Notes: generated from the sequence alone by a model not told the origin. 64,000 nucleotides of DNA from Flagellimonas zhangzhouensis (GCF_900102925.1 NZ_FNKI01000001.1:1302001-1366000); one strand, 5' to 3'. Shown: positions 7,848-17,343, numbered from the stretch's first letter. Program-made: numbers and translations.

Positions 7848-9092
7848 ATGTTCGACCTGGAACGGTGGCAAGAAATATTTGACACCATACGCAAGAACAA
7901 ACTCCGCACTTTTTTAACGGGGCTATCCGTGGCCTCCGGTATATTTATTCTTGTAATCCTATTGGGGTTTGGCCAAGGAATGCGCAATGGTATCGAAAAT
8001 GAGTTCAAACAAGATGCCTCTACCAGTGTTTGGGTTTGGCCAGGTGTTACTTCCAAAGAATATAAGGGGCTTAATCCAGGTAGGCGAATCCAATTGGTCA
8101 ATGACAACTTTGATATGGCCAATGCCATGTTCAAAAGTGATATAGAATATGGTTCTCCAAGAATTTTTGTAAGAGGTGTTAATGTCAATTACGGGAAAGA
8201 GGCCTTGGTGTATGGGGTTCAAGGTGTTGGTGCTGATTTTCAATTTATTGAAAATGCAGGTATGATCGAGGGTAGGTTCATTAACTATTCCGATGAAGCA
8301 TCTACGGCCAAAGTGGCCATTATTGGTAACAAAATCAAAAAAGACGTTTTCGAAAAAGTAGACTCGCCCATTGGTGAATTTATCAATATTTCTGGGATTC
8401 CCTTTAAAGTAATAGGGGTTTTCAAAGAAATGGAGGACCGCGAAGAAGAACGTATTTATATTCCAATCACCACAGCTCAAAAAGCATTTAACGGAGGGAA
8501 CCGACTTAATAATATGTCTTTTACCCTTCCGCCTGTTGAAAATTTTGATCAAGCAGTGGCCCAAGCCGTCAACTTTAAAAATGGGATGCGAACCTACCTA
8601 CAGCAAGCCCACATAGTAGCTCCTGAAGATACTGGTGCCATTGAGGTTTGGAGTGCCATGGAAGAAGCCAAGCGATACTACGGGCTTACCAATAACATTA
8701 AAATATTCTTTTGGTTTGTTGGCGTGTGTACCATTATTGCTGGTGTAGTTGGTGTGAGTAACATCATGATGATTGTAGTAAAAGAACGCACCCGCGAAAT
8801 CGGAATTCGAAAAGCTTTAGGGGCCAAACCATGGTCCATAGTGGGAATGATTTTGCACGAAGCAATTTTTGTTACCGCTATTTCAGGATTTGGGGGACTT
8901 ATTTTCAGTATGGCGCTATTGGAATTGGTCGGTCCACATGTAGAGGTGGATTACATTATGAATCCTTCCGTAAACTTTAACGTTGCCTTTTCAACGGTAA
9001 TCGTATTGATTCTGGCTGGTACTTTGGCGGGTTTTGTCCCTGCTTGGAGAGCGGCAAAAGTAAAAGTGATCGAATCCCTTCGCGATGAATAA
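7848..9092 (+). CDS. MacB/FtsX-type ABC transporter permease (A1)
   Basis: A 414-residue ABC permease of the MacB type without an ATPase domain. N-terminal helix after the amphipathic MFDLERWQEIFDTIRKNKLRT start (helix near 23-43), a large MacB periplasmic core domain (about 45-275), then three C-terminal helices with the FtsX signature VKERTREIGIRKALGAKPWSI near 308-328 and ending in PAWRAAKVKVIESLRDE. With a MFP adaptor and TolC such permeases form tripartite pumps that move substrates from the periplasm outward. Closest relative inside the window is the permease at 12305, which starts almost identically (WQEIF, KLRTFLTG). First gene of the locus, 107 bp after the oxidase cluster. Confidence 0.9.
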   Translation: MFDLERWQEIFDTIRKNKLRTFLTGLSVASGIFILVILLGFGQGMRNGIENEFKQDASTSVWVWPGVTSKEYKGLNPGRRIQLVNDNFDMANAMFKSDIEYGSPRIFVRGVNVNYGKEALVYGVQGVGADFQFIENAGMIEGRFINYSDEASTAKVAIIGNKIKKDVFEKVDSPIGEFINISGIPFKVIGVFKEMEDREEERIYIPITTAQKAFNGGNRLNNMSFTLPPVENFDQAVAQAVNFKNGMRTYLQQAHIVAPEDTGAIEVWSAMEEAKRYYGLTNNIKIFFWFVGVCTIIAGVVGVSNIMMIVVKERTREIGIRKALGAKPWSIVGMILHEAIFVTAISGFGGLIFSMALLELVGPHVEVDYIMNPSVNFNVAFSTVIVLILAGTLAGFVPAWRAAKVKVIESLRDE

Positions 9093-9115
9093 ACGTAACC
9101 CAGAAAAAGTAAGCG

Positions 9116-10372
9116 ATGTTCAATAAAGATAGATGGCGGGAAATTATAGAGGTACTCACAAGTAATGTGTGGCGAACCATCTTTACAGCTTTTGGAGTAT
9201 GCTGGGGTATTTTTATTCTCATTCTCTTATTGGCTGCAGGCAAGGGATTGGAAAATGGGATCAAGCAAGATTTCGGGGATATCGCTACCAACACCATGTT
9301 CATGTGGACCCGTGCCACAACTATGGGGTATGAGGGCTTACCACAAGGTAGACAGTTCGAGTTCAAAATAAATGATGTACAGGCACTACGGGACAATGTA
9401 CCCAGCCTACGATATATTTCACCCAGAAACCAATTGGGAGGTTTTGGAGGAAACAACAATGTGGTTCGCGGTCTTCGAACAGGAGCCTATAATGTGTATG
9501 GGGATTATCCTGAAATCATCAATCAAGATCCTATGACCGTGACTTCGGGCAGGTTTTTGAATTATAATGACATCAAGGAAAAAAGAAAGGTGGCCATTAT
9601 TGGAAACGGCGTTAAAAATGACCTCTACGATAAAGACGAGGAGGCTTTAGGTACTTACATCAAAATACAAGGCGTCAACTTTTTGGTGATCGGCACCTAT
9701 AAAAAGAACAATAGTGGAGGTGGTGAAGAAGGTCAAAAAGAGATTTTTGTACCCTTTACATCTTTTTCCCAAGCCTTTAATAGAGGAGAAGATGTGGGTT
9801 GGATGGCCATTACCGCAAACGACGGAAGTTCAATTTCCGTGTTGAAAGAAAAAATTGTCAGCATCATGAAGGAGCGCCATAAAGTGCATCCAGAAGATAC
9901 CCGTGCTGTTGGGTATTTTGATTTGTACGAACAATATAATCGAGTGGAAAGTCTTTTTGGCGCATTAAAGGCCGTCGCATACATCGTGGGCATTATGGTA
10001 CTGCTTTCTGGTATCATTGGAGTGAGTAACATTATGCTCATCGTGGTTAAGGAGCGAACCAAAGAAATTGGTATACGAAGAGCATTGGGCGAACAACCAT
10101 GGTCCATCAAAAAACAAATATTAATGGAGTCCATTTTCTTGACATTGATCTCGGGAATGGTCGGAATTATTTTCGGAGCTGCGATCATATTTGGAATCAA
10201 CTCTCTATTGGATAGTGTGGGGCCCGTGGATATGTTCATGAGCCCGAGCGTAAGCATAGGCGTGGTAACTGGCGCCTTGACCATTTTAATGGTGTCAGGT
10301 TTGTTGGCAGGATTTATTCCAGCACAAAGTGCCATTAAAGTGAGACCTATTGAAGCATTGCGAACAGAATAA
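9116..10372 (+). CDS. MacB/FtsX-type ABC transporter permease (B1)
   Basis: A 418-residue MacB-type permease, 23 bp after A1. Layout is the same: N-terminal helix (near 22-43), MacB core domain with a glycine-rich stretch GGFGGNN near 104, then three C-terminal helices starting with the FtsX motif VKERTKEIGIRRALGEQPWSI near 311-330, ending PAQSAIKVRPIEALRTE. Its counterpart is the permease at 13537 (both share RFLNYND/RFLNQND and the DIHPDD/VHPEDTRA region). A1 and B1 probably form a heterodimer, as adjacent unlike MacB permeases often do. The N-terminal periplasmic core interacts with the adaptor in known MacB pumps. Confidence 0.9.
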   Translation: MFNKDRWREIIEVLTSNVWRTIFTAFGVCWGIFILILLLAAGKGLENGIKQDFGDIATNTMFMWTRATTMGYEGLPQGRQFEFKINDVQALRDNVPSLRYISPRNQLGGFGGNNNVVRGLRTGAYNVYGDYPEIINQDPMTVTSGRFLNYNDIKEKRKVAIIGNGVKNDLYDKDEEALGTYIKIQGVNFLVIGTYKKNNSGGGEEGQKEIFVPFTSFSQAFNRGEDVGWMAITANDGSSISVLKEKIVSIMKERHKVHPEDTRAVGYFDLYEQYNRVESLFGALKAVAYIVGIMVLLSGIIGVSNIMLIVVKERTKEIGIRRALGEQPWSIKKQILMESIFLTLISGMVGIIFGAAIIFGINSLLDSVGPVDMFMSPSVSIGVVTGALTILMVSGLLAGFIPAQSAIKVRPIEALRTE

Positions 10373-10402
10373 AATTAACATCAATCAATAAAAAGAAGTA
10401 AA

Positions 10403-11500
10403 ATGAAAAAATCGGTAACCATTGCCATCTTATTACTCATCGTAGTTGTGTTTGGTGGCTCCATGTACTATTTGTACCAGAAAAATTCGGAGGACCCTGT
10501 GGTGTATCAAACCGAGGTTCCATCCACCCAAACCATTGTAAAAAAGGCAGTGGCTACAGGTAGTATTCTTCCTTTGGAAGAAGTATTGATCAAACCGAAC
10601 ATCTCAGGGGTGATAGAAGAGATATATGTGGAAGGTGGGGATTATGTAAAGTCGGGTGATTTGTTGGCCAAGATTAAGGTGGTACCCAATCTATCTGCTT
10701 TAAATGATGCCAAAAACGCCATTGATGAAGCTAAAATAGGTTTGGACGATCAGCGACGCAATTTTGAGCGTCAATCTGCTTTGTTCGGAAAAGGGGTTAT
10801 TTCACAAACCGATTTGGAACGTGCCCAAGTCACCTTTGATCAAGCAAAGCAAGCGTATGCGGCAGCGAATAAGCGATATGATATCGTAAAAACGGGAACC
10901 ACCAGTGGTTTGAGCAATGCAGCAAACACCTTGATTCGTGCCACCGTTAGTGGAATGATCTTGGAGGTGCCTGTTGAAGTAGGTAACCAGGTTATCGAAT
11001 CCAATAACTTTAATGAAGGAACCACAATTGCGGCCATTGCCGATGTGGACAAAATGATTTTTGAAGGAAAAGTGGATGAATCCGAAGTAGGTAAAATCAA
11101 AGAAGATCTACTGTTGGAAATTACAGTTGGAGCCATAGAAAATCAGGTTTTTGATGCTGTTTTGGATTATATAGCACCCAAAGGGAAAGAAGAAAATGGA
11201 GCTATACAATTTGAAATCAAAGGAACCCTCAAAAAACAGGACACCACATTTATTAGAGCAGGTTTGAGTGCCAATGCATCCATTATTTTGGCAAAGGCCG
11301 ATAGTGTATTGGCCTTAAAAGAAGCCTTGGTGCAATTTGATGGAGACACCAAAGATCCTTTCGTAGAAGTTGAGACTGGTCAACAACAATTTGAGCGAAG
11401 AAATGTGGAACTCGGAGTGAGCGATGGCATTTTTGTAGAAGTGAAATCAGGCATCTCTGCAGATGACAAAGTAAAGGTATGGAACGCAGTTTCTGAATAA
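10403..11500 (+). CDS. HlyD/MFP-type efflux adaptor (1)
   Basis: A 365-residue membrane fusion protein: N-terminal anchor (residues 5-24), a biotinyl-lipoyl half motif (VLIKPNISGVIEEIYVEGG), a coiled-coil hairpin of about residues 95-160 (DEAKIGLDDQRRNFERQSAL ... AYAAANKRYDIVKTG), second lipoyl half (ATVSGMILEVPVEVGNQV) and beta-barrel/membrane-proximal domains. Such adaptors bridge the MacB permease and TolC. Same design and about the same length as the adaptor at 14830, including the shared segments ALVQFDGDTKDPFVEVE and LELGVSDGI. It closes the first half of the locus, before a 110-bp gap with a promoter-like element. Confidence 0.9.
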   Translation: MKKSVTIAILLLIVVVFGGSMYYLYQKNSEDPVVYQTEVPSTQTIVKKAVATGSILPLEEVLIKPNISGVIEEIYVEGGDYVKSGDLLAKIKVVPNLSALNDAKNAIDEAKIGLDDQRRNFERQSALFGKGVISQTDLERAQVTFDQAKQAYAAANKRYDIVKTGTTSGLSNAANTLIRATVSGMILEVPVEVGNQVIESNNFNEGTTIAAIADVDKMIFEGKVDESEVGKIKEDLLLEITVGAIENQVFDAVLDYIAPKGKEENGAIQFEIKGTLKKQDTTFIRAGLSANASIILAKADSVLALKEALVQFDGDTKDPFVEVETGQQQFERRNVELGVSDGIFVEVKSGISADDKVKVWNAVSE

Positions 11501-11542
11501 TAACCTGTGAATCAATAAGTAATAAAAAAAAGTAACAAATCT

Positions 11543-11571
11543 TGTAACAATTTGGCCTATAGTATGTCTTA
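11543..11571 (+). promoter_or_regulatory. ECF-sigma-like promoter before second half of efflux locus
   Basis: TGTAAC (11543-11548), 18 bases, TCTTA (11567-11571), then 39 bp to the ATPase ATG. It repeats the element at 7773-7801 with equal spacing, also sharing ACAwTTTGsC after the first box, while the rest of the two regions differs. This pattern suggests one regulator for both halves. Confidence 0.5.
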
Positions 11572-11610
11572 CATGCAGAGGTTAAAGAAAGATAGCTAAC
11601 ATCACCAATC

Positions 11611-12312
11611 ATGATAGAAATCAAAGATCTACATAAATCCTATAAAATGGGAAGCAATTCCCTTCATGTTTTAAAGGGTATCAATTTTAAGGTAGAAGAA
11701 GGAGAACTAGTTGCCATTATGGGATCGTCTGGTTCTGGAAAATCAACTTTGTTGAACATTTTAGGGATGTTGGATGGAGCAGATTCAGGAGAATATATTC
11801 TGGATGGTGTTCCAATTAAAAATCTAAGTGAGACTAAAGCTGCCCAATACAGAAATAAGTTTTTAGGATTTATTTTCCAGTCTTTTAACCTGATCAATTA
11901 CAAAAGTGCAGCTGAAAATGTGGCACTGCCATTATACTACCAAAAAGTTCCCAGAAAGGAACGTCAAGAAAAAGCCTTGAAATACTTGGAAAGAGTTGGT
12001 CTTAAACCATGGGCCGAACATTTGCCAAGTGAAATGTCTGGGGGTCAAAAACAAAGGGTGGCCATTGCTAGGGCCATGGCAGCCGAACCAAAGGTGTTGT
12101 TGGCAGATGAACCTACGGGTGCCTTGGATAGTAAAACTTCTTATGAGGTGATGGATTTGATCCAGAAAATCAATGACGATGGCAATACCATTTTGGTCGT
12201 AACCCACGAAGAGGATATTGCACATATGTGCAAGAGAATCGTACACCTTAAGGATGGTGTTATTGTAGAAGATAAAAAGATAGAACAAGTAAGAGCAGAG
12301 CAATATGTTTGA
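11611..12312 (+). CDS. ABC transporter ATP-binding protein (MacB/LolD type)
   Basis: A 233-residue ABC ATPase of the MacB/LolD/FtsE group. Walker A GSSGSGKST at 38-46, Q-loop FIFQSFNLI near 88, signature MSGGQKQR at 142-149, Walker B VLLADEPTGALD at 162-173 and H-loop H199 in VVTHEED. It is the only ATPase in a locus with four permeases, so it probably energises both permease pairs; permease pair 1 has no ATPase of its own. Its last codons overlap the next permease gene by 8 bp, coupling them. It works on the cytoplasmic face of the inner membrane. Confidence 0.95.
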   Translation: MIEIKDLHKSYKMGSNSLHVLKGINFKVEEGELVAIMGSSGSGKSTLLNILGMLDGADSGEYILDGVPIKNLSETKAAQYRNKFLGFIFQSFNLINYKSAAENVALPLYYQKVPRKERQEKALKYLERVGLKPWAEHLPSEMSGGQKQRVAIARAMAAEPKVLLADEPTGALDSKTSYEVMDLIQKINDDGNTILVVTHEEDIAHMCKRIVHLKDGVIVEDKKIEQVRAEQYV

Positions 12313-13534
12313 TCGCGACGTTTGGCAAGAAATATTCAATACGCTTAAGACAAACAAGCTGCGAACCTTTTTAACTGGGTTTTCCGTTGGGTGGGCCATC
12401 TTTATTTTGGTAATGCTCCTTGCTTCGGTAAACGGAATGCAAAATGGTTTTACTGGGCAGTTCAATGACGATGCCACCAACTCTATTTTTATTCGCCCTG
12501 GTACAACATCAGAAGCTTATGGTGGTTTTGAGGCGGGTAGACGTATTCAGTTCAAAAACGATGATATTGAATACATCAAAAAGAGTTTTCCAGATGAAAT
12601 CGAATATATAAGTGGACGTTACTTTGCAAGTGCCACTGCTAGATATAAGGCAGAAACAGGTTCTTATTCCATTCAAGCAACCCATCCTGATCATCAAGCG
12701 ATAGAAAAAACATTGATCACCGAAGGTAGGTATGTGAATGAAGCCGATGTGATCAATAAGGCCAAAGTGGCAGTAATTGGTAGAAAGGTTGCGGAAGATT
12801 TATTTCAAAAAGAGGATCCTTTGGGTCAATTCGTTACCTTGAACAATCTTCCTTTTAGAGTTATAGGAATTTTTACAGACGATGGGGATGATAATGCAGA
12901 AAGAAGAATTTACGCACCCATCAGTACCTATCAACAAATTTATGGGAATACCAATAATGTAAATTCCATTTCACTAACCTATAATCCAAATTTTGATTTA
13001 ACTGAGGCTTTGGAATTTTCAAACAAATTGGAGATTCTCATGAAGCGTAGGCATAAAATTGCACCCGAAGATCAAGCGGGTATCGGAGTTTGGAACTACG
13101 CAGAAGCTTTTGACAACATCAGTAGTTTTACCGCTGTATTGAACGGTGTGGCCATCGCAGTTACCTTTTTAATCTTGATTGCAGGTATTGTAGGTATTGG
13201 AAACATTATGGTGTTCACGATCAAAGAGAGAACAAAAGAAATTGGAGTTAGAAAAGCATTAGGAGCACGTCCCTCTCAAATTGTAAACTTGGTGATTTTG
13301 GAATCCATCTTTATCACAGCCATTTCAGGTTTTGTAGGGCTAATTTTTGCTTGGGTGATTCTAGCTCTTGTAGGTCCTAATTTTCAAACAGATGCATTTA
13401 GAGACCCATCCGTGGAGCTCTCTACTGTAATCATCGCCACCATAATATTGATTGTTGCAGGCGTATTGGCAGGATTGATTCCCGCTATGAAAGCAGCAAA
13501 TGTTAAACCCATTGTAGCACTAAGCGATAAATAG
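12305..13534 (+). CDS. MacB/FtsX-type ABC transporter permease (A2)
   Basis: A 409-residue MacB-type permease, paralogue of A1 at 7848. N-terminal helix near 22-43, MacB core domain with paired NKAKVAVIGRKVAEDLF and FRVIGIF strands, C-terminal helices with the FtsX motif IKERTKEIGVRKALGARPSQI near 302-322 and the end PAMKAANVKPIVALSDK. It overlaps the ATPase gene by 8 bp, which strengthens the view that this pair and the ATPase are made together. It is followed after 2 bp by B2. Confidence 0.9.
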   Translation: MFDRDVWQEIFNTLKTNKLRTFLTGFSVGWAIFILVMLLASVNGMQNGFTGQFNDDATNSIFIRPGTTSEAYGGFEAGRRIQFKNDDIEYIKKSFPDEIEYISGRYFASATARYKAETGSYSIQATHPDHQAIEKTLITEGRYVNEADVINKAKVAVIGRKVAEDLFQKEDPLGQFVTLNNLPFRVIGIFTDDGDDNAERRIYAPISTYQQIYGNTNNVNSISLTYNPNFDLTEALEFSNKLEILMKRRHKIAPEDQAGIGVWNYAEAFDNISSFTAVLNGVAIAVTFLILIAGIVGIGNIMVFTIKERTKEIGVRKALGARPSQIVNLVILESIFITAISGFVGLIFAWVILALVGPNFQTDAFRDPSVELSTVIIATIILIVAGVLAGLIPAMKAANVKPIVALSDK

Positions 13535-13536
13535 AT

Positions 13537-14793
13537 ATGTGGTTATTTGATAAAGACATGTGGTTCGAGATTTTTCATACGTTGGGAAAAAATATGTTCC
13601 GGACGTTCCTCACCATGCTCGGGGTAATCATTGCTATGCTGATATTGGTGTTATTGTTGGGAGGTGCCAATGGGCTAACCAATGGCTTCAACAAAATATT
13701 TGCAGGTACGGCATCCAACAGTTTGTTTGTTTGGGGACAATCCACCTCCGAACCCTATAAAGGTTTTGAACGTGGACGCAGAATACGCTATAAGTTGGAA
13801 GATGCCGATATTTTAAAAAGACAAATTCCAGAAATCGAGGTGTTGGCCCCTCGAATTGAGTTGGCCGACCATAGGGGAGCAATTACCGTTTACAGAAATG
13901 GACAAACCAGTGGTTCTTCGGTCTACGGGGATTATCCCGAAATTGACCAGATCACCAAGAAGAAGTTGGTAGAAGGCAGATTTTTGAATCAAAATGATAT
14001 TGAAGACTCCAAAAAGGTGTGTGTAATCGGGGAAGAGACCTATAAGTTACTTTTTGAAAAAGGAGAAGAAGCCATTGGCGAAAGCATCAGGATTAATGGG
14101 GTTTACTTTACGGTAGTTGGAATATATAAACCGAATAACAACATTAATATTGATGGTGAGAATGCGGTCTTCATTCCTTTCTCTACTTTTCAAAAAGCCT
14201 TTAATTCCGGTGACCGAATGGGATGGATGGCCATTGCCGTGGAAAAGAACACCCCTGTACCACTTATTGAAAAACAAATCAAGGATATTTTAAAGAACAA
14301 ATATGATATTCACCCTGATGATGATCGAGCCATTGGTAGCTTCGATATGTCAAGGATATTCAACAGTGTTACCGGGTTTACTTTGGTCTTACAAGGTTTT
14401 TCCTTTTTCATTGGAATCTTTACCCTGTTGGCAGGTGTAATTGCCATTAGTAATATTCTGCTGATCACGGTTAAGGAGCGTACCAAAGAAATTGGTGTGA
14501 GACGTGCATTAGGTGCCACCCCTAAAGTGGTGAAACGTCAAATTATATTGGAGGCCATAATAATTACAGCTTTTGCAGGATTGGTAGGTTTTGCCATTTC
14601 AGTGGGATTATTGTCCATCATGGATTCGATGTGGGGCAGCGGAGATGATTTTCCATTCGTAAAACCCATGATCAGCATTCCTCAATTCATTTTTTCATTT
14701 GTTTTGATGGTAGGGCTGAGTGTGCTCATTGGTTTGTTGCCGGCCAACAGAGCAGTAAAAATAAGACCCATAGAAGCTTTAAGAGAAGAATAA
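13537..14793 (+). CDS. MacB/FtsX-type ABC transporter permease (B2)
   Basis: A 418-residue MacB-type permease, paralogue of B1 at 9116. N-terminal helix near 23-45 (LTMLGVIIAMLILVLLLGGA), MacB core with RFLNQNDIEDSKKVCVIGE, C-terminal helices with VKERTKEIGVRRALGATPKVV near 312-332 and the end PANRAVKIRPIEALREE. The two codons between A2 and B2 and the close downstream adaptor mean one transcript. Substrate cannot be told; relatives transport antibiotics, siderophores, lipoproteins or peptides. Confidence 0.9.
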   Translation: MWLFDKDMWFEIFHTLGKNMFRTFLTMLGVIIAMLILVLLLGGANGLTNGFNKIFAGTASNSLFVWGQSTSEPYKGFERGRRIRYKLEDADILKRQIPEIEVLAPRIELADHRGAITVYRNGQTSGSSVYGDYPEIDQITKKKLVEGRFLNQNDIEDSKKVCVIGEETYKLLFEKGEEAIGESIRINGVYFTVVGIYKPNNNINIDGENAVFIPFSTFQKAFNSGDRMGWMAIAVEKNTPVPLIEKQIKDILKNKYDIHPDDDRAIGSFDMSRIFNSVTGFTLVLQGFSFFIGIFTLLAGVIAISNILLITVKERTKEIGVRRALGATPKVVKRQIILEAIIITAFAGLVGFAISVGLLSIMDSMWGSGDDFPFVKPMISIPQFIFSFVLMVGLSVLIGLLPANRAVKIRPIEALREE

Positions 14794-14829
14794 TCAATTC
14801 ATATAAATAACGAAATCAAATTAGCGATA

Positions 14830-15939
14830 ATGAATAAGTACGTAAAATACGGAATAATAGGAGTAGCCGTCGTAGGGATTTTGATGGCCACGGTTTACTT
14901 TCTTAAACAAAACAGTACGCCTGTTGAGCTGTATAAAACAGAAACTGCAGCCCGTAAGGATATTGTGAACAGAGTAATCGTTACCGGAAAGGTAATTCCA
15001 GAAGATGAGATCAATATCAAACCTCAAATTTCGGGTATCATCGATAAAATTATCTTGGAAGAAGGCGTTCGTGTGAATGCTGGAGACCTTATCGCTGTGA
15101 TCAAAGTAGTGCCTAACGAACAATCGTTGAACCAAGCTGCGGGTCGAGTAAACAATGCCCGATTGGCTTTAGGGAATGCCAAGATTGAATATGATAGAAA
15201 CAAAGCCTTGTTTGATAAAGGGGTGATTTCCAATCAAGAATTCAACAATTTAAAGTTGACTTACGACCAGGCTGAGCAAGAGTTGAAAAATGCACAGGCT
15301 GATTATCAGATCATCCAAAAAGGTTCAGCTGGTGGTTCTGCAAGTGCCAATACCAATATTAGAGCAACAGTTTCAGGAACTATTCTAGAGATTCCTGTAA
15401 AAGAAGGGGATCAGGTAATCCAGAGTAACAACTTTAACGATGGTACCACTATTGCCACTATCGCCGATATGTCTAAAATGATTTTTGAAGGTGAAGTGGA
15501 TGAAGCTGAGGTTGGTAAACTTGCTGTTGGTATGCCATTGGAAATTAGCTTGGGAGCTTTAGATCAGCAAAAGTTTGAGGCCAAACTAAAGTTTATCGCA
15601 CCTAAAGGTGTTGAAGAAGAGGGGGCCGTTCAATTTAAGATAGAAGGAGATTTGGCCTTGACCGACACTACATCTTACGTTCGAGCAGGATATAGTGCAA
15701 ACGCTTCTATTGTTTTGGATGAAAAGAAAGATGTGTTGACCATTAAAGAAGCTTTGCTTCAATTTGATAAAGATACCGAGAAGCCTTATGTAGAAGTTGA
15801 GGTCAGCGAGAACAATTTCGAAAGAAAAGATTTGGAATTGGGTGTAAGTGATGGTATCGATGTGGAAGTGGTTTCTGGTATCGATGAAGATGCCAAAATC
15901 AAAGTTTGGAACAAGCTAGAGAAGAAGACAGACGAATAA
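14830..15939 (+). CDS. HlyD/MFP-type efflux adaptor (2)
   Basis: A 369-residue membrane fusion protein with an N-terminal anchor (residues 7-23), lipoyl halves (INIKPQISGIIDKIILEEG and ATVSGTILEIPVKEGDQV), a coiled-coil hairpin near 98-160 and C-terminal beta domains. It is clearly related along its length to the adaptor at 10403 (for example GVISNQEF versus GVISQTDL, and IATIADMSKMIFEGEVDEAEVGK versus the matching stretch there). It is followed after 39 bp by the TolC-family gene. Confidence 0.9.
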   Translation: MNKYVKYGIIGVAVVGILMATVYFLKQNSTPVELYKTETAARKDIVNRVIVTGKVIPEDEINIKPQISGIIDKIILEEGVRVNAGDLIAVIKVVPNEQSLNQAAGRVNNARLALGNAKIEYDRNKALFDKGVISNQEFNNLKLTYDQAEQELKNAQADYQIIQKGSAGGSASANTNIRATVSGTILEIPVKEGDQVIQSNNFNDGTTIATIADMSKMIFEGEVDEAEVGKLAVGMPLEISLGALDQQKFEAKLKFIAPKGVEEEGAVQFKIEGDLALTDTTSYVRAGYSANASIVLDEKKDVLTIKEALLQFDKDTEKPYVEVEVSENNFERKDLELGVSDGIDVEVVSGIDEDAKIKVWNKLEKKTDE

Positions 15940-15978
15940 TCCAACCCAATAGAATAAGCAACGAAAATCAAAAAACGA

Positions 15979-17328
15979 ATGAAAAATAGCATAACCATTT
16001 TACTACTGTTGTTCACCGTTGCCGTGTCCACAGCGCAAATGCGCCAATGGACGTTGGAGGAATGTGTGATGTATGCAGTGGAAAATAATTTGACCGTACA
16101 ACAATTTGAACTGGATTTGGAGAATGCCCAAATCGATAGATCTGATGCTTTGGGAGATTTTCTTCCTAACTTAAATGGAAATACCACGGCATCGAGTAAC
16201 ACAGGTTTCTCTATTAACCCATCTACCAACTTGCCTACCAATAGTACGCAATTTAACGTGAGTATGGGAGTGAGTTCCAATGTTACATTATTTGATGGAC
16301 TTAGAAATATCAATAGATACAATAGGGCCAAGATGAGCGCTATTGCCAATCAATATCGTTTGGATAACCTTAAGGATGATATTCGTTTGAATGTGGCCAA
16401 TGCCTATTTGCAAGTGCTATCGAACAAAGAGCAGTTAAAAACCTTTAAGGCACAATATGCGGTAACGGAGCAGGACTTGAAAAGAACCAAGGAATTGGTA
16501 GAAGCAGGTTCATTACCAAGAGGTGATTTATTGGAGATTGAGGCCACTGCAGCAAATCAGGAGCAACAGGTGATCAATGGAGAAAGCTTGGTTTTGATTT
16601 CCAGAGTGAATTTGGCTCAATTACTTCAGATTACCGATTACGAAAATTTTGATATTGCTGAAGAGGAGTTTGCTATTCCACCATCGGATATTTTGGACAA
16701 CTCGGCCAAAGTGATTTTCGATAAGGCCTTGACCTTTAGAAATGACATTAAATTTTCGGAATCTAACGTGGAATTGGCCAAGCAAGATCTTAAAATTGCC
16801 AAGGGAGCATACTACCCAACATTATCTGGATTTTTCCAGTACGGTTCAAGATATTCAGACATCACCTTGATTCCTGATGGTAACAATGGACTTTACACGC
16901 CTGGTTTCACCGATCAGTTGTGGATTTTGGACGGTATCAGCTACGGTGCTCAATTGAGTGTGCCGATCTTTAATGGATGGAGTGCCAGAAATGGTGTAAA
17001 ACGCTCCAAAATTAGTTTGGCGCAGGCCGAATTGCAGTTCGAGCAAGACAAGTTGGATTTGGAAAACACCATTCAGCAAGCCTATGTGGATGTTGGTACT
17101 TTTGAAAAAGCCTATGAGGCTGCCCAAAAAACCTTGGACGCAAGGCAATTGGCTTACGATTATGCCAAAGAAAGATATGATGTTGGACTAATGAATGCGT
17201 TCGATTTTAGTCAAGCACAATCAAGAGTGGATAATGCCAGAGCCGATGTGATCCGTACCAAATACGATTATATTTTTAGATTGAAAATATTGGAGTTCTA
17301 CTTTGGTTTACCCATTTCATTAAACTAG
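15979..17328 (+). CDS. TolC family outer membrane efflux protein
   Basis: A 449-residue outer-membrane factor. Signal peptide of about 19 residues (AVSTAQ), then two OEP repeats with long helices; typical motifs are WTLEECVMYAVENNLTV at the start of repeat 1, LPRGDLLEIEA and, in repeat 2, RYDVGLMNAFDFSQAQSRV. It forms the trimeric channel-tunnel of the tripartite pump. As the only TolC in the locus it must serve both adaptors if both are active here. It is the last gene; tsaB follows 15 bp later but seems to have its own promoter inside the tolC end. Confidence 0.92.
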   Translation: MKNSITILLLLFTVAVSTAQMRQWTLEECVMYAVENNLTVQQFELDLENAQIDRSDALGDFLPNLNGNTTASSNTGFSINPSTNLPTNSTQFNVSMGVSSNVTLFDGLRNINRYNRAKMSAIANQYRLDNLKDDIRLNVANAYLQVLSNKEQLKTFKAQYAVTEQDLKRTKELVEAGSLPRGDLLEIEATAANQEQQVINGESLVLISRVNLAQLLQITDYENFDIAEEEFAIPPSDILDNSAKVIFDKALTFRNDIKFSESNVELAKQDLKIAKGAYYPTLSGFFQYGSRYSDITLIPDGNNGLYTPGFTDQLWILDGISYGAQLSVPIFNGWSARNGVKRSKISLAQAELQFEQDKLDLENTIQQAYVDVGTFEKAYEAAQKTLDARQLAYDYAKERYDVGLMNAFDFSQAQSRVDNARADVIRTKYDYIFRLKILEFYFGLPISLN

Positions 17329-17336
17329 TATCTTTG
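17302..17336 (+). promoter_or_regulatory. Bacteroidota-type promoter for tsaB
   Basis: TTTG (17302-17305), 23 bases, TATCTTTG (17329-17336). Both elements fit the -33/-7 consensus at an allowed spacing. The ATG of tsaB is only 8 bases after the -7 box, so the transcript would have almost no leader. Confidence 0.5.
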
Positions 17337-17343
17337 TGGCCTT

